Part shown: one piece after another, positions 1 to 11,600 of the stretch
Layout: every line of letters begins with the position of its first letter
How positions within the stretch are numbered: position 1 is the first letter of the stretch
DNA from: Saturnia japonica
Lineage: Eukaryota; Arthropoda; Insecta; Lepidoptera; Saturniidae
Length of the DNA: 64,000 nt
Direction of reading: 5' to 3'
Assembly: GCA_033032175.1 (NCBI GenBank)
Contig: CM065334.1
Span: forward strand, 5,143,705-5,207,704
Notes under the pieces: model-generated
What the model saw: only the letters and a program-made list of their open reading frames with translations
Database searches by the model: none
What the model was told of the DNA's origin: nothing
Made by a program: the position numbers and the translations under genes

Positions 1-558
1 TTCGAAGAATTCTTTTTGTATATGATAGCCAGACTCAAGAGGATAGTATAGGCTATTTAGAATTAGGCTACAACTCTCAGATAGCCTTAAATATAGATTT
101 TTGTTACGTAAGTCGGAATTCGAGGCCCTCACGAACTGATTTAACCGCGTGCGTTGGCGTAATAGTTAAAGATACGGAAATACAATGTTCTACAATAATA
201 TTGGTTTTTAGTATATCGAAAAAATGCCAGCGATAGCATATGCCTATCTCTTATACATAAGCCACAATAAGGTATTTTGTGACAAAGATTTGTTGAAAAA
301 TAAAAATGGATTATACGCATTATTTTTAGACATGCAATATTAAATCTTAGAAACAAAAGTTACTTCATCATAAAGACAATCTTATGAAGTTATATTTTGC
401 TTTTTACAGTATGCTATTTGGACACGTAGTTTAGCAGATAACGAAAAATTAAAATATTTTGTACTTGCGGGAAGATCAATTATGATAGATAGGTGCGTTG
501 GTGGCGCGGTGTTTGTCGGATAAAATTAACACGGGTTAAACCGTGGGGTACAGCTAGT
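1..558 (-). repeat. interspersed repeat family A, copy 1
   Basis: On the minus strand this starts CTAGCTGTACCCCACGG at 557 and runs to the window edge. It shares blocks with copies at 9742-11337, 35960-36372, 43245-43876 and 54357-54789, including a 'cgtgcgttggcgtaat' block and a 'gatagcc..actc' end. It is non-coding here; the ORF at 141-356 belongs to it. Class unknown. Confidence 0.75.
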
Positions 559-1805
559 TTTGAAATAAATGTTATAGATAAATAAATAGTTAGAGTTTTT
601 CTTTTTCTTAGTCTCGTCAGTTGGTATTATTATTGTTACTAATGTTTTATGTTGTTGTTGTTGTTGTTGCGGTGGTGCGTTACGGCAATATATCCCCCCC
701 CCCCTCCGCCAGACCCCGCAAACATGGAGAGAGTTTAGTGGTATAGAAAAAACGCACATTTATTTAATGTTGACAACACGGACATTATTAACACAACACA
801 CATTAATCGCGAGATTACAATACAATGGAGTATTACTAATTTATATATCATATCATTTTTTTCTTTTTATTTGAACTTGTGAGTGACATGTTTTCAATTG
901 AAGAAAAATTTTTTTTTTAATAAATGCGATATGGATGTAATTCAGTTTAACAGTTTAGTGACGACCTTATTAGTGCTATTAACTTCGGTTTAAGGTGAAG
1001 GAAAATATTATGAAACATTATGTATTTCGGTTTTCTCGCTAAATACAATGTAGTACATAATGCGTTGCAGTTAGTCTATACAGGCTAAAAACAACCATGA
1101 CTAAAAAAATCGCCTTTATCTCACAGTATTACATTGTTTTTAACGAAGTGAGGAATGTTATGGTTTTTTAACATATGTCTGTGGACACGAACTAGCATCA
1201 AACTGCAAACCTTTCGCAAAACATTGCGAGTATGTTACACGACGGTGTGAATGAGACAGATTTTTGGCACAAACTCACTTTTTTATACAGAGTGTTTGTT
1301 TAATAACAAACAAGAGTAATTTATTTCACAAGACATATTGTATGATCCTCGACCCTACAAGATAGTAGGGTAATCGCTCTGTAGATTTTACAACTTGTCT
1401 TGAATAAGGAAAATCGTATATTTTTGTTGTGTGCAAAAAAAAAATTGTTTCACGGAACCGATTAAATTAGTAATTTTTTTTATATGCTGCTGGATTTTTG
1501 AGATGGGTGAGTAAGGGTTGTGGAGTTGTAGCTACAGGAATAGTTTCCTAGGAGAACTGCCCTAACTTTTTGATACATTTTGTCGTGTATATAAATTTTT
1601 TTCTTAGGTTTTCTTTACAAGTAAAAAAAATATATCTATGCCTATCGATTCTGTTTCTTATGGATCACTAAACTACGGAACCGACTAAGGTTAGATTACT
1701 AAAAATATTAAAAATCGCAACAAAAAAAAACTTCCATTCATTGTACCATTCATTGTTCACATGATGATGGACAATCCAAAAAAAAAATTCTTTTTGCTTT
1801 TTATT
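559..1805. other. no gene seen; AT-rich with simple repeats
   Basis: It contains a (GTT)n tract at about 649-669, an 11-C run at 694-704 and several A/T homopolymers. I see no exon, splice pattern or known repeat. Confidence 0.5.
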
Positions 1806-2135
1806 TGATTCCCAGATGTTATAATATCTCGGCGACCGAGCTGTGCTCGGTGTCTTATAAACAAAAAAAGAAAAACACACCTATCTAGGTAAACTTAGAA
1901 CGTAAAACATTATCTAAATGCAAAGTTTCATCGAAATCGTTGGAGCCGTTTCCGAGAAACCAATTATATATATTAAAAGATATAGCGTATGTCACCCCCA
2001 CAATTAATACGAATCTAACGATACCTCGTATGCTAAAATCCATGAAACCGTTTATGCTATAGAACCTGATAAAGAAATAGACATACATACTACGCTCGAG
2101 AAACATAACTCTCCTTTTTCGCAGTCGGGTTAAAA
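1806..2135 (+). repeat. interspersed repeat family C copy
   Basis: It shares long blocks with 47868-48046 plus 49070-49170 and with 52815-53005; an inverted partial copy is at 58018-58150. Landmarks are GCGACCGAGCT, 'ggagccgtttccgagaaacc' and 'gctcgagaaacataac'. Frames of up to 126 codons inside it are incidental. Confidence 0.7.
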
Positions 2136-2457
2136 CAGTGGCGACCACCGAGTTATCAAAACTAAATGGACAGTCACCACTCTCATAGAAACTATGAACC
2201 GACTGATCTTGGAACGCGACGTGTAAGCGAATCATTATGACGGGCTCGTCACAATATTCATGCATTAGAGAAACATCCTCGAGTTAACTTTATCCTTGAC
2301 GAAATTAATGCGCAATTTACTTCTGCACAGCAGAAAGCCTTGCATGATATTTTTTTTAATATTCAGTTTTATGAAATTTATTCACAGCCCGTATGGTAAC
2401 TTTTGTCGAAGTGAGAAATTTTCTTGAAAAGATGACTACTTGAATAATAGAAATAAT

Positions 2458-2615
2458 TGTACAATTAATAAAATTGAAGTGTCTGCTTTTAATTTCAAAA
2501 TAACAGCTTTTTACTAAATATATATGAAAGTATATACGGGACTTATGACAAAAAAAAACATTTTTTTTTAATTGTTGCCTGTCTGTAGGATGTATGTTCC
2601 GGATAATTTCCGAAA
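2458..2615 (-). repeat. family B fragment
   Basis: It begins with the family B terminus ACAATTAATAAAATTGAAGT and includes the 'ataacagctttttacta' block; it is truncated after 'tccggataatttccgaaat'. Confidence 0.7.
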
Positions 2616-3264
2616 TCCGAATCATTAACATAATGGCTTCAGTAACAGATGGATTGTATTTTATTATCCTCGGTACATTACATACCAATGAGGGGCCCCA
2701 TGGTTAAAGCGTTTCTGCGCTGGAAATACCCCGAGGAAGAATAAATTACCATAGTTATCGGTAATCAATCAGGGCAGTGAGCAGAGGTTGTCACAGATAA
2801 CTACCTATCCATTGTATGGGTTCATTATTAGACGAATGCGGTGCACTCAAGCAGATCCGATGTGTAGTCTTGCCACAGTATAAATTAGCATTGCTCAGCG
2901 GCTATCGGTTTTTTATAATAGCTCCGCAAATTGACGGTATTATCCCAGGTGGTAAGCTCAAGACAATACAAAAGCAAAATAACTGGATATGCACAAGATG
3001 ATCTCGAAACGCGAGACGCAAAAGCGCCTCACTATGACGCAATTTCCACCATATGCATGGTGTTCGCGACTCTGTCGGGATCTACAACCTTACCACTCCG
3101 CTCTCACCATTTCCTTGTTCGATACTCAACCGGGTGCATCACATGCAGGTGTGGTTGGCTTGGTTGTCTCATTTCTAAAGATATAATTCGATACCACTTA
3201 CACCTCGAATAAAATTTTATTTTTACTCTTATTGTTTTGACAATTCATATAGTCTATTTATTTA
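2616..3264. other. no gene assigned; somewhat GC-richer block
   Basis: Frames of 61 to 93 codons overlap here on the + strand (2816-3212). They overlap one another, match nothing I recognise and lack a convincing splice context. This may be a decayed element. Confidence 0.3.
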
Positions 3265-3540
3265 TACAATTAATAAATTGAAGTGTCTGTTTGTAATGTC
3301 AAAATAACAGCTTTTTACTATGTGCATATTCATGACATAACATCAGCTATTTGCTAGTGAAAGTCCAGTCAGAATCGGTTCAAACGTTTCGTACATTACC
3401 CGAAACAAACACACAAAAAAAAAAAAAAAATGTTTATTTGTTCTAATTATCGTATATACTTTCATATAATGCATTTATTACAAAGTTGTTATTCTGACAT
3501 TACAAACAGATACTTCAGTTATATTAATTGCATACATTAC
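3265..3540. repeat. family B composite: two opposite ends joined
   Basis: The left part (3265-3345) is family B in minus orientation; the right part (3346-3540) is family B in plus orientation, each ending with its outer terminus. The pair forms an imperfect inverted repeat. Confidence 0.65.
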
Positions 3541-4122
3541 TATAATAACCATATATATAATCATCAGTCAGAACGTAGGTTTAAGTGAAAGAATTTTCAC
3601 AATCGGATCAGTCGGCCTCAAGATTACCTTCTGCATTAAAACTCACAAACTTTACCTTTTATAATACTATTATAGATATTAGTTAAATTGAAATGTAAGT
3701 AGGTCAAGATTCTGGTTTTATGGATGTAATAGTTTTATACGTTACATAATGATTTCATGGAGTTATTTTCCACTATAATAGATTAATCGTTTCTGATCTA
3801 AGTTTGGCGTCATCCAATTTATTTATACATTATTTTATTTTAGTGTTAAATATTTGGAAACTCTCAACAGTGTCATCTTTTTAACCTTTGAGTTTAAAAG
3901 TCTATGAATGCCATTGACAGGGACGTGTCATTGAGTAGGTAGACACGGATTAGCTCGTTCAAACAAAAAAACAAACAAAAATTTTGTACTTTATACTACT
4001 TTTTGTATATGTTTATATCAAACGTTGTATTATACTTAACTGGCAGATAAGCATATCGCGGTTTCCCAAAATTAATTTAAAAAATACACGGCGATATCAA
4101 CTCGACTTCCTTCCCCATATAA

Positions 4123-4399
4123 GAGCGGCCACAAACAGTCGGAATTCCGTTTTGAAATTTCGATTCGAAATAACGAATCGGGATATCGTACATATTTCAC
4201 ACACATACGTTTTTTTCCGTTCGGAATAAAATGGCTAAGTTGAGAGACGACGACCATTACCGAATCGGAGAAAAATACGAACGGAAAACCACCGAATGTG
4301 TGACAGGTCAATAGACGTGTACGGATTTACTGCGTTCGAAATCCCGATTCGAAATATCGAATCGATATTCCGAAACGGAATTCCGACTGTATGCGGCTC
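4123..4399. mobile_element. MITE with ~28-bp terminal inverted repeats
   Basis: The left end GAGCGGCCACAAACAGTCGG and the reverse complement of the right end, GAGCCGCATACAGTCGG, both continue AATTCCGTTT. Internal 'cgattcgaaat' sequences are also palindromic. No coding sequence, 277 bp. Superfamily not clear. Confidence 0.7.
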
Positions 4400-4499
4400 C
4401 TCTAAATGAGATAACATGCAAAATTATTTAAAAGTATACTAAAAACACAACTTCAACAAATAAACATACGTATTCATACATATTCTTGTAAGCAAATTT

Positions 4500-4566
4500 A
4501 TTACACACATACACACACATGCACGCAAACGCACGCACACACACACACACACACATACACACATTT
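4500..4566 (+). repeat. (CA)n microsatellite
   Basis: Imperfect CA/CGCA dinucleotide tract. Confidence 0.9.
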
Positions 4567-4639
4567 ATCGGTAGTTTATCTCATTTGTTATTTTATTTTG
4601 TTCTTTTAATTCGTAGTTTGAAAGTAAGAAATCATGTAA

Positions 4640-4762
4640 TTGTTGTATATTGAGAAAGACACTGTTACCTGAGACACAGGTTATACCTAGTTCAGGTGAC
4701 AGGGTTCAGCCATACTTGATGTATTACATTGTATAAAATAAATGATTATGATTATGATTATA
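4640..4762 (+). mobile_element. LINE 3' end with (GATTAT)n tail
   Basis: The sequence around 'gacacaggttatacctagtt' ends in three gattat repeats. Such tails are typical of CR1/jockey-like non-LTR elements; only the 3' stub is present. Confidence 0.5.
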
Positions 4763-5077
4763 TCGACCTACGTAAATCGTGACCAAAACAAATACCGCTT
4801 ATTTTTACAAAATATAAAGATTTAAATTGTAATTGAATGTTTTGGTAGATGTGTTTGATTGTGTTTATGTGTACTGTAACTGGATGTAATTCGTATAACA
4901 GAAAAAATCAACAAAATATTGTATTCCGTTTTGGGTCTCGTCTTATTCAACCTATTGCCGATATGTACTATACTAAATCTATGGGAAAAACTTAATAAAG
5001 TTGAAAAAACTTCTGGCAAGTTCAATTTCTTTGAATTCCTTGTTGTTGTACTATATACATGTTTTTTTTTGTTGCAG

Positions 5078-5664
5078 AATGTCCAACGATTATAAATAAA
5101 GCGTGCAAAATATTATCACACTTCGATAACAATTCGACAATTATGGGCAGCGCAAAAATATCGAACGCAGCTGTAATAACCATGTCGGAAACGGACAAGA
5201 AGTCATTAAAAAAGAGAATCATAGCCTTCTTCAATAAAGATAAGAAGAAAGAGAAACCGAAAAATGAGAAAGACAATAAAGAAAAAGGTGCATCCATAAA
5301 CAAAGATGAAAATCCCGTCGATAAGATAGTGAAAAACTTTGAAAAGTTTAATATAGAAAACAAAGTCAAAAAGGAGCTAGAAGATAAAGATGACAATGAA
5401 GATGAATCCGAATTCTTTTCTTATAAAATAGTGGAAGATGACAGCAGAAGCCAACGTATTGATTCTCAATCTTCCGAGGATAGCGGTTTTGCTGACGTCA
5501 AAGTGGAGGATGATGTCGTGGCTTCTATGAGTAACCTTAAAATAGATAGCAACAAGAAAAAGAAATCCAAGATTGTGGTCGTACCGAGAGGGCCAGACAA
5601 AAGAAAAGTAAAGTATACCGCGTGTCCATATACTGTAAGACAAGATGACGGTTCATTCCGACAG
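5078..5664 (+). CDS. Relish: Relish exon (linker, basic/acidic, NLS-like)
   Basis: The acceptor is a T-rich tract ending gttgcag; the donor is CAG|gtactt; the exon ends in phase 0. It begins with two bases completing a codon. The product is highly charged: a Lys-rich stretch (KKSLKKRIIAFFNKDKKKEK), an acidic stretch (DKDDNEDESEFF), a DSGFAD motif at 5479-5496 and a basic cluster NKKKKSK...RGPDKRK near the end that looks like a bipartite nuclear localisation signal. In this family the linker between Rel domain and ankyrins normally carries the NLS and the regulatory phosphorylation sites, which fits. An in-frame ATG lies at 5143, but there is no sign that translation starts there. Confidence 0.75.
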
Positions 5665-8600
5665 GTACTTTGTTCTCTTTCTTTCTTTGATTAGCGGTAT
5701 ATTATAATTATTCTTATCGTTTTTGTATACCATCAAACGTTTGATTTGATTTTTATATACATATCTGCTAACATCGGCCATAGCCGAAACGTAGAGCATT
5801 AAAATTAAGATGACTTTTTTCATGGTATGAAGTAGCAATGGTAGGTGCCCAGAATCTCGGAATATATCAAAGAATTTTCCGAAAATCACGTACATTTAAT
5901 AATCTCATTTCAAGTAACCTGAACGCTTGAGAGAGTTTCTCGTAGACCATAATGTTGTGGGATTTCGTTTGAAATTACCAATTCATACGTTAACTTTGTG
6001 GATTTAGCATAGTGATTTTATGAATATCGGTCTACTGCGTGTTGATGGATGATACACTTATAGCACATACCTATTGCAATTAAATTTGCAAATTCACTCC
6101 TTTTTTTCGAACTGACTGTCGCTGTTGGCTTAAACGCAATTCACAGCTTCGCCGACTTAGTGGTTAGCGCAGAAAACACTCGGCTGAACGTTCTATGAAA
6201 TCATAATAAATCATTCTAAATGTTGTAAAATAATATTTCCTAATTCACAGATCAGTCAAATCAACAAGCACACTTTAACAGGCGGACAAGTGATAGTCAA
6301 CTCTGGTCAAGGCCCTGACAATTATTCCGAAGTCGACATAGCTCTCCAAAGCGTCGAGAAGATCTCACAGACGTCGCAGAAAGAACAGGAATATTGGGAA
6401 GATGTATTACAGCTAATACACGACGATACGACCAAGAAAACATTACAGCAATCCATCCAGGAGTCGCTCGAGACATCCAACGATTTCTTGGCTGATTTCG
6501 TACAAATCCATGACGATCCGATAAATACAATCCAAATGGCGCCAACAGAAACACCCGAACCGAATCCTATCGAGGAATTCTCTACAGCGACACATTCAAA
6601 CTACGAGAAATACATGGATTTAACGAATATTTTGAATCTAGATCAGATTGATGAAGCAATCAGTCCGAAGACATCCGTATTTCTAACACCGCCGCGTTCC
6701 GAGAACGTTCCCAGCCCTATGTCCGAATCCCAAGCCTCGTTCTATCCTTCGAATTCGGATTACACACTGTCTCCAGAAAGATCGTCTCCAATCGACAACT
6801 GCGATTACGAGAAGTTCCAAGATTTGACGCATTTCGACGAATTCCCGTTGTCCCACGAAACGATAGACAAAAGGGAACGCACCTCCTCTATATCGTCAAT
6901 GACCATGAAACAGTTTAAAGATTTGCAAAAGGAGATCGCGAACAACTTCTCGAAGAAGGAATGTTGCGAAGTCAATAGGAAATCTTGCAAGGAGATATTA
7001 CAGGAGCACTTGTCAAAATTGAAAAAGGTCGATAGGAAAAACCTGTGTTTAAGAGTTGCAAAATTGGATTTGAAAACTTCCTATGGGTAAGTTTTATTAC
7101 CGTAAAAGTTAATTTACAGCATGTTTGCACCGGTTCTTCCTTTTATGTTTTATAGTTTGGCGTTTGGCTCACAATCTCATCTGAATGATAACACGCTAAA
7201 CCTAGAGGCAGACTGGCTCTCAAGTGCAGCTGCCGGATCACACCCATAGGCGCTTGACCACAGATTTCCAACTTGGCGGTGGACATTTGAAAAAACTTTA
7301 CCGCTATTGTTATGATTTCATTGCGATATTTTCCTTCAATCGATCAAGCTACCACTGAGCCATAGTCGCTTCAAAAAATATCGCTATACATTTTAGTAAC
7401 GTATATTTTCTGTTATCTTTCTAAATGTATACAATTAATAAAATTGAAGTGTCTGTTTGTAATGTCAAAATACGAGCTTTTTAGTAAATACATATGAAAG
7501 TATTTACGCTACCTATAACAAAAAACCCATTTAATTTTTTTTTTTCTGTCTGTTTGTTCCGGGTAAACTCCGAAACGGTTGGTCCGATTTTAACGGGACT
7601 GTCTACTAGTGTAGATAGCTGTTTTATAGGGAGTAGCTTAGGCTAGTTTTATTATAGAAAAAATAATAAGGGTTCCGCACAAGTAAAAAAAAATTGGTCA
7701 TGGTGAATCAATTCGGGCGCTTAAATGACTTACGCTGAGTAAACCATAAGAGATTTCTTTACACAAATGAAAAGAGTCGAAGTCTCAGTAACAGAATTAA
7801 AAGATAAATATTGTATCGGTGTATAACTTAAAAAACATCGACAACAAATTTTGTTGCTCGTAAAAAAACTTACTGCCGCTTTTGCGTTTTCTCTAAAAAT
7901 ACAATAGTATTATAATTCTCCTTCTACGGCAGTGTTACGAGTAGGTAAGTGGTTGGTGACGTTTTTAACTTTAGTTTAGTAACCATAGAACCACGGGAAA
8001 ATCCTATCACCGCGTTACGGTTTTGTTACAATATCTCCATTCAACGAACGTGAACGTAATTATACACAATAGGTTTATGTGACGCCATAGCTATATACTG
8101 TGACGTCACTGTCCGATTAACTATTTCACTGAATATTACAACATTGTGAATAATGAATTTTTCTTTATATTTTTTTAAGAGCACAGAAAACGTTACTATA
8201 CAATTCGATTATTTATTTGTCATAAATATCAAAATTCCGTTTTATGTAATTATTGATTTAACTTAAATAAGTAGTCTCGGTCTCCCCGATATTAATTATT
8301 ATAACTAGATTTTAAAGCTAAATTATTAAAAAGGAAATAAACAAACCGAATACAACGAAAACACTTGACTAAAATAATGTTTTTAATTTTTATTTAATTC
8401 CCAGACGTCTTCGTAAATTGTATATAACCTGTATCAACTTTCCAATGTAAACACGACGTGTCATATGATAACAGAATAAATACTTTTTCATAGGTTTTTA
8501 CAAGCTTTACACCTCATATGTTAACATCCATCAACACGTTATTAAACCAATCTCAGGGAATCCCCATTAGTTTGTCACGTTTAAACTTGGATTTAGAATG

Positions 8601-11600
8601 GCTAATGGATTAAAATATTATTTCGGATGGATGGATTATTAGATAGTATCGTGATTACCATTAGGGATATTGTTTTTTTTGCAGTGATACAATAAAAAAA
8701 TATTGTGTAGCAAATAATATAAATAGTATATATTATTCTCAAGGTGTTTTTTCTGGCAACGCTATAACTCCGTTATTTCTTCATCAAAATTAACGAGTCA
8801 AACATGATTTTAAAGACGATGTTCCACGCTAGTAAAGAAACATAAGAAACATCTGGATAGATTTTTATCGAATTCTTTTTCTTTTACTCCTTAGATACTT
8901 GGTACATATTAAAAAGAAAGTATATCACGATATCTTCATTCAATAAAAAGTTACTAAAATTATAAGAAACTACGAGTTTTATACGCATTACGTATGTGTT
9001 TTCTTGCCGTGGTGTTAATATAATAAACACCGCAGACGAAGTCGCGGGCATCTGAAAGTTTAAAATAAATTTCTGCGTTAAAAAAAAAATTGAATGTTTT
9101 TTATTAGGAATGCCATCTGTTGATGCAAATTATAATATATTCAAAGCGCTATCTATTAACAATTTGTTGAACTAACATGGCAGCTGTTAGATTGTTTGCA
9201 TTCTATACTGTGCGAAATATTCGCACGAATCAATTAGTAAATTTTAAGGAAATTTGCGCTAACAAAATACAATTAGCGACTATATTACTACTGGGTTTAT
9301 TTAAATTTTTATCAATTAGGTAATTGAGTTAATTAATATGATTTCCCAGTTCCAGTGGAGTTTCCCATTGGCATCGTCTTCAGGGATAATCCTATTGTTA
9401 GCTCCCTTAGATGTTACATTTACAAAAATACTTTTCTGGTACTCAAGTACATTATACAAGGAAGTCGTGCTCATAATTCTGTCACACTGCTACCTATACC
9501 CACTATGTGCACCTTACAGCATTGGTGCATCTCTACTCGAGCAATATACACTCTTGTATTGAATACCGTATAACAGGTGTTTTAAACTAATTTCCATCTT
9601 GGTTTTATTTATTGGGTGTGTGTAAAATGTATATAAATTAATGGATTTGTTGTAACACAAAACATTCATGCGGTGTTTGTCTGTAATAATTTCGTATATT
9701 TAGCGTAGTCCATAAGTCACATTATTTTACATATTGTAACACTAGCTGTGCCCCACGGTTTCACCCGTGTTAATTTTATCAGACAAACCGCTCGCCGCCA
9801 ACGCACCCGTGTAGAAATTATTTTGATTTTTCATTATCTCCTAAACTATGTGGTCAAAACGGCATACTCTGAGCAAAATTTAACTTCATAAAATTGTCTT
9901 TATGATGAAGTAACTTTTGTTTGTAAGGATTAAACTTTTACTAAATTCAGTGCTTATGATATTAAACAAGCTGCCATAGTTGATGTTAGGATTTGTATTA
10001 CTTAAAACCTCGGTAGTTAATAGTTGTTTAATGTTCATATTTAAACGATCTAATCTAGTTTCTGATATAAATATAACTGTTCTTTTACAATTATTAAAAT
10101 TTCCTCCATTATTTGTATGAATAGCAAAATATTTGATGCTGGAGGTCTGTAAACACATAACATAATTAATCCGTCACTCTCTGCACTAGCCACTTCACAA
10201 ACACGATCAATTGAGATACTACATATATCTTTTCGATCTTTAAATTTTAAATTATTTTTTAATAGTATGATACAACCGACTGCCTCGTTAGCCAAGTGGT
10301 CGTAAGCGTGAGGTCTTGGGTTCGAATCCCAGGTCGAGCAAAGTGTTATTGGGATTTTCCTATGAAATTCCCAATAGTAGCTCGGAGTTTGATTTCGTGC
10401 CCGATTAATGGCAATAGGCTCGCCCATAAAAACATACTCAGAGAATTGTGGGTGTACAATTAGTACACCTCTGCCTAATCCTTCGGGGAATACAGGCGTG
10501 ATGGTATATTATGTTATGATACAACCACCACCAACAGCGATTGATCGGTTATAAACACTAGCAACTGAAAAGTGTGGTACATCAAACAACATCTTATCAG
10601 GTTTAAGCCGTTTTTGTAAAGCATAATATATCTAGTATCTCTCTATTTAATAATAATTCTATATCTAATGTTTTTCCGGAGAAGCGATTGATGTTTTGAT
10701 GGAATACTTTTATGTTGCCCTCCTCTTTTTTAATATTTACTGGTTTAAAAAAAATTATAGCAGTATCACTAATGATACTAAACAAACTATATGAGACTGT
10801 TGAGTCACTTTACCTGTTTATATTATAAGCTATCAAGGGTAGCTATCTCACATCTGTAGTTTTTGGGAAGTTAAAAAATATAAATTTGTCACTATGACAA
10901 TATGTCAGATTGTATATACAATTATTTAACATATGAAAGTTATTATTTTTCTCTTGTAGGGATACAGAATATGAAAAAGCACAACATAATGTGCCCCACA
11001 TCCAATTTTAATAGTTTTTCATATGACTTAATTATATAATTTTTATTACATATAAACATCTCCCTATTAAAATTACAATATTATAATTCCTATCCAAGTC
11101 TGTGTTCAAAACCTTATCTATTATCTATCGCTGATTTTTTTGACATATATGTACTAAGGACCAATATTATTGTAAAACATTATATTTCCGTATCATTAAC
11201 GATTACGCCAGGAAGTTCTCGAATTCCGATTTACGTAACAAAAATCAATATTTAAAGCTATCTGAGAGTTGTAGTCTTATCTTCAATAGCCTATACTGTT
11301 CTTCGAGAGTCTGGCTATCATATACAAAAATAATTATTCGAATCCGACTGGTAGTTCCAGATATTAGCGTGTTTAAACAAACGAACAAAAAAAAATCTGC
11401 CTTATAGTATTATTAGTAATTACTAGTAATTACTAATAATACTAGTATATACTAGTAATAATTAGTAGAACCTTTATAAATATGTAAATAAGATAAACCC
11501 ATCGGTTTAAAATGTGCGTTATTCTTTTTCTTTATATTTAACTAACGCTTTTCCCGCGGCATCGCTCGAATCATAATTGAGTTATGTCCCATTATAGGTA

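Larger units (their letters stand above)
9742..11337 (+). repeat. family A copy split by a LINE insertion
   Basis: The left part is 9742 to about 9930, the right part about 11150 to 11337. Together they rebuild one family A element; the middle is a LINE fragment. Lies in the Relish intron 7087-11970. Confidence 0.7.

Noticed and set aside
1885..2265. 126-codon minus frame
   Set aside because: It is mostly covered by repeat family C, which is non-coding in its other copies.
2816..3212. Overlapping + strand frames that could be an upstream Relish exon
   Set aside because: No Rel-homology motif, no fitting donor with the one-base overhang needed by the exon at 5078, and two frames compete.
4500..4566. 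Regulatory Z-DNA element
   Set aside because: The (CA)n tract is an ordinary microsatellite; nothing supports a regulatory role.
10278..10340. tRNA gene suggested by A and B boxes
   Set aside because: The sequence continues into a repeat with a second copy and target duplications, so it is a SINE; no cloverleaf is complete.
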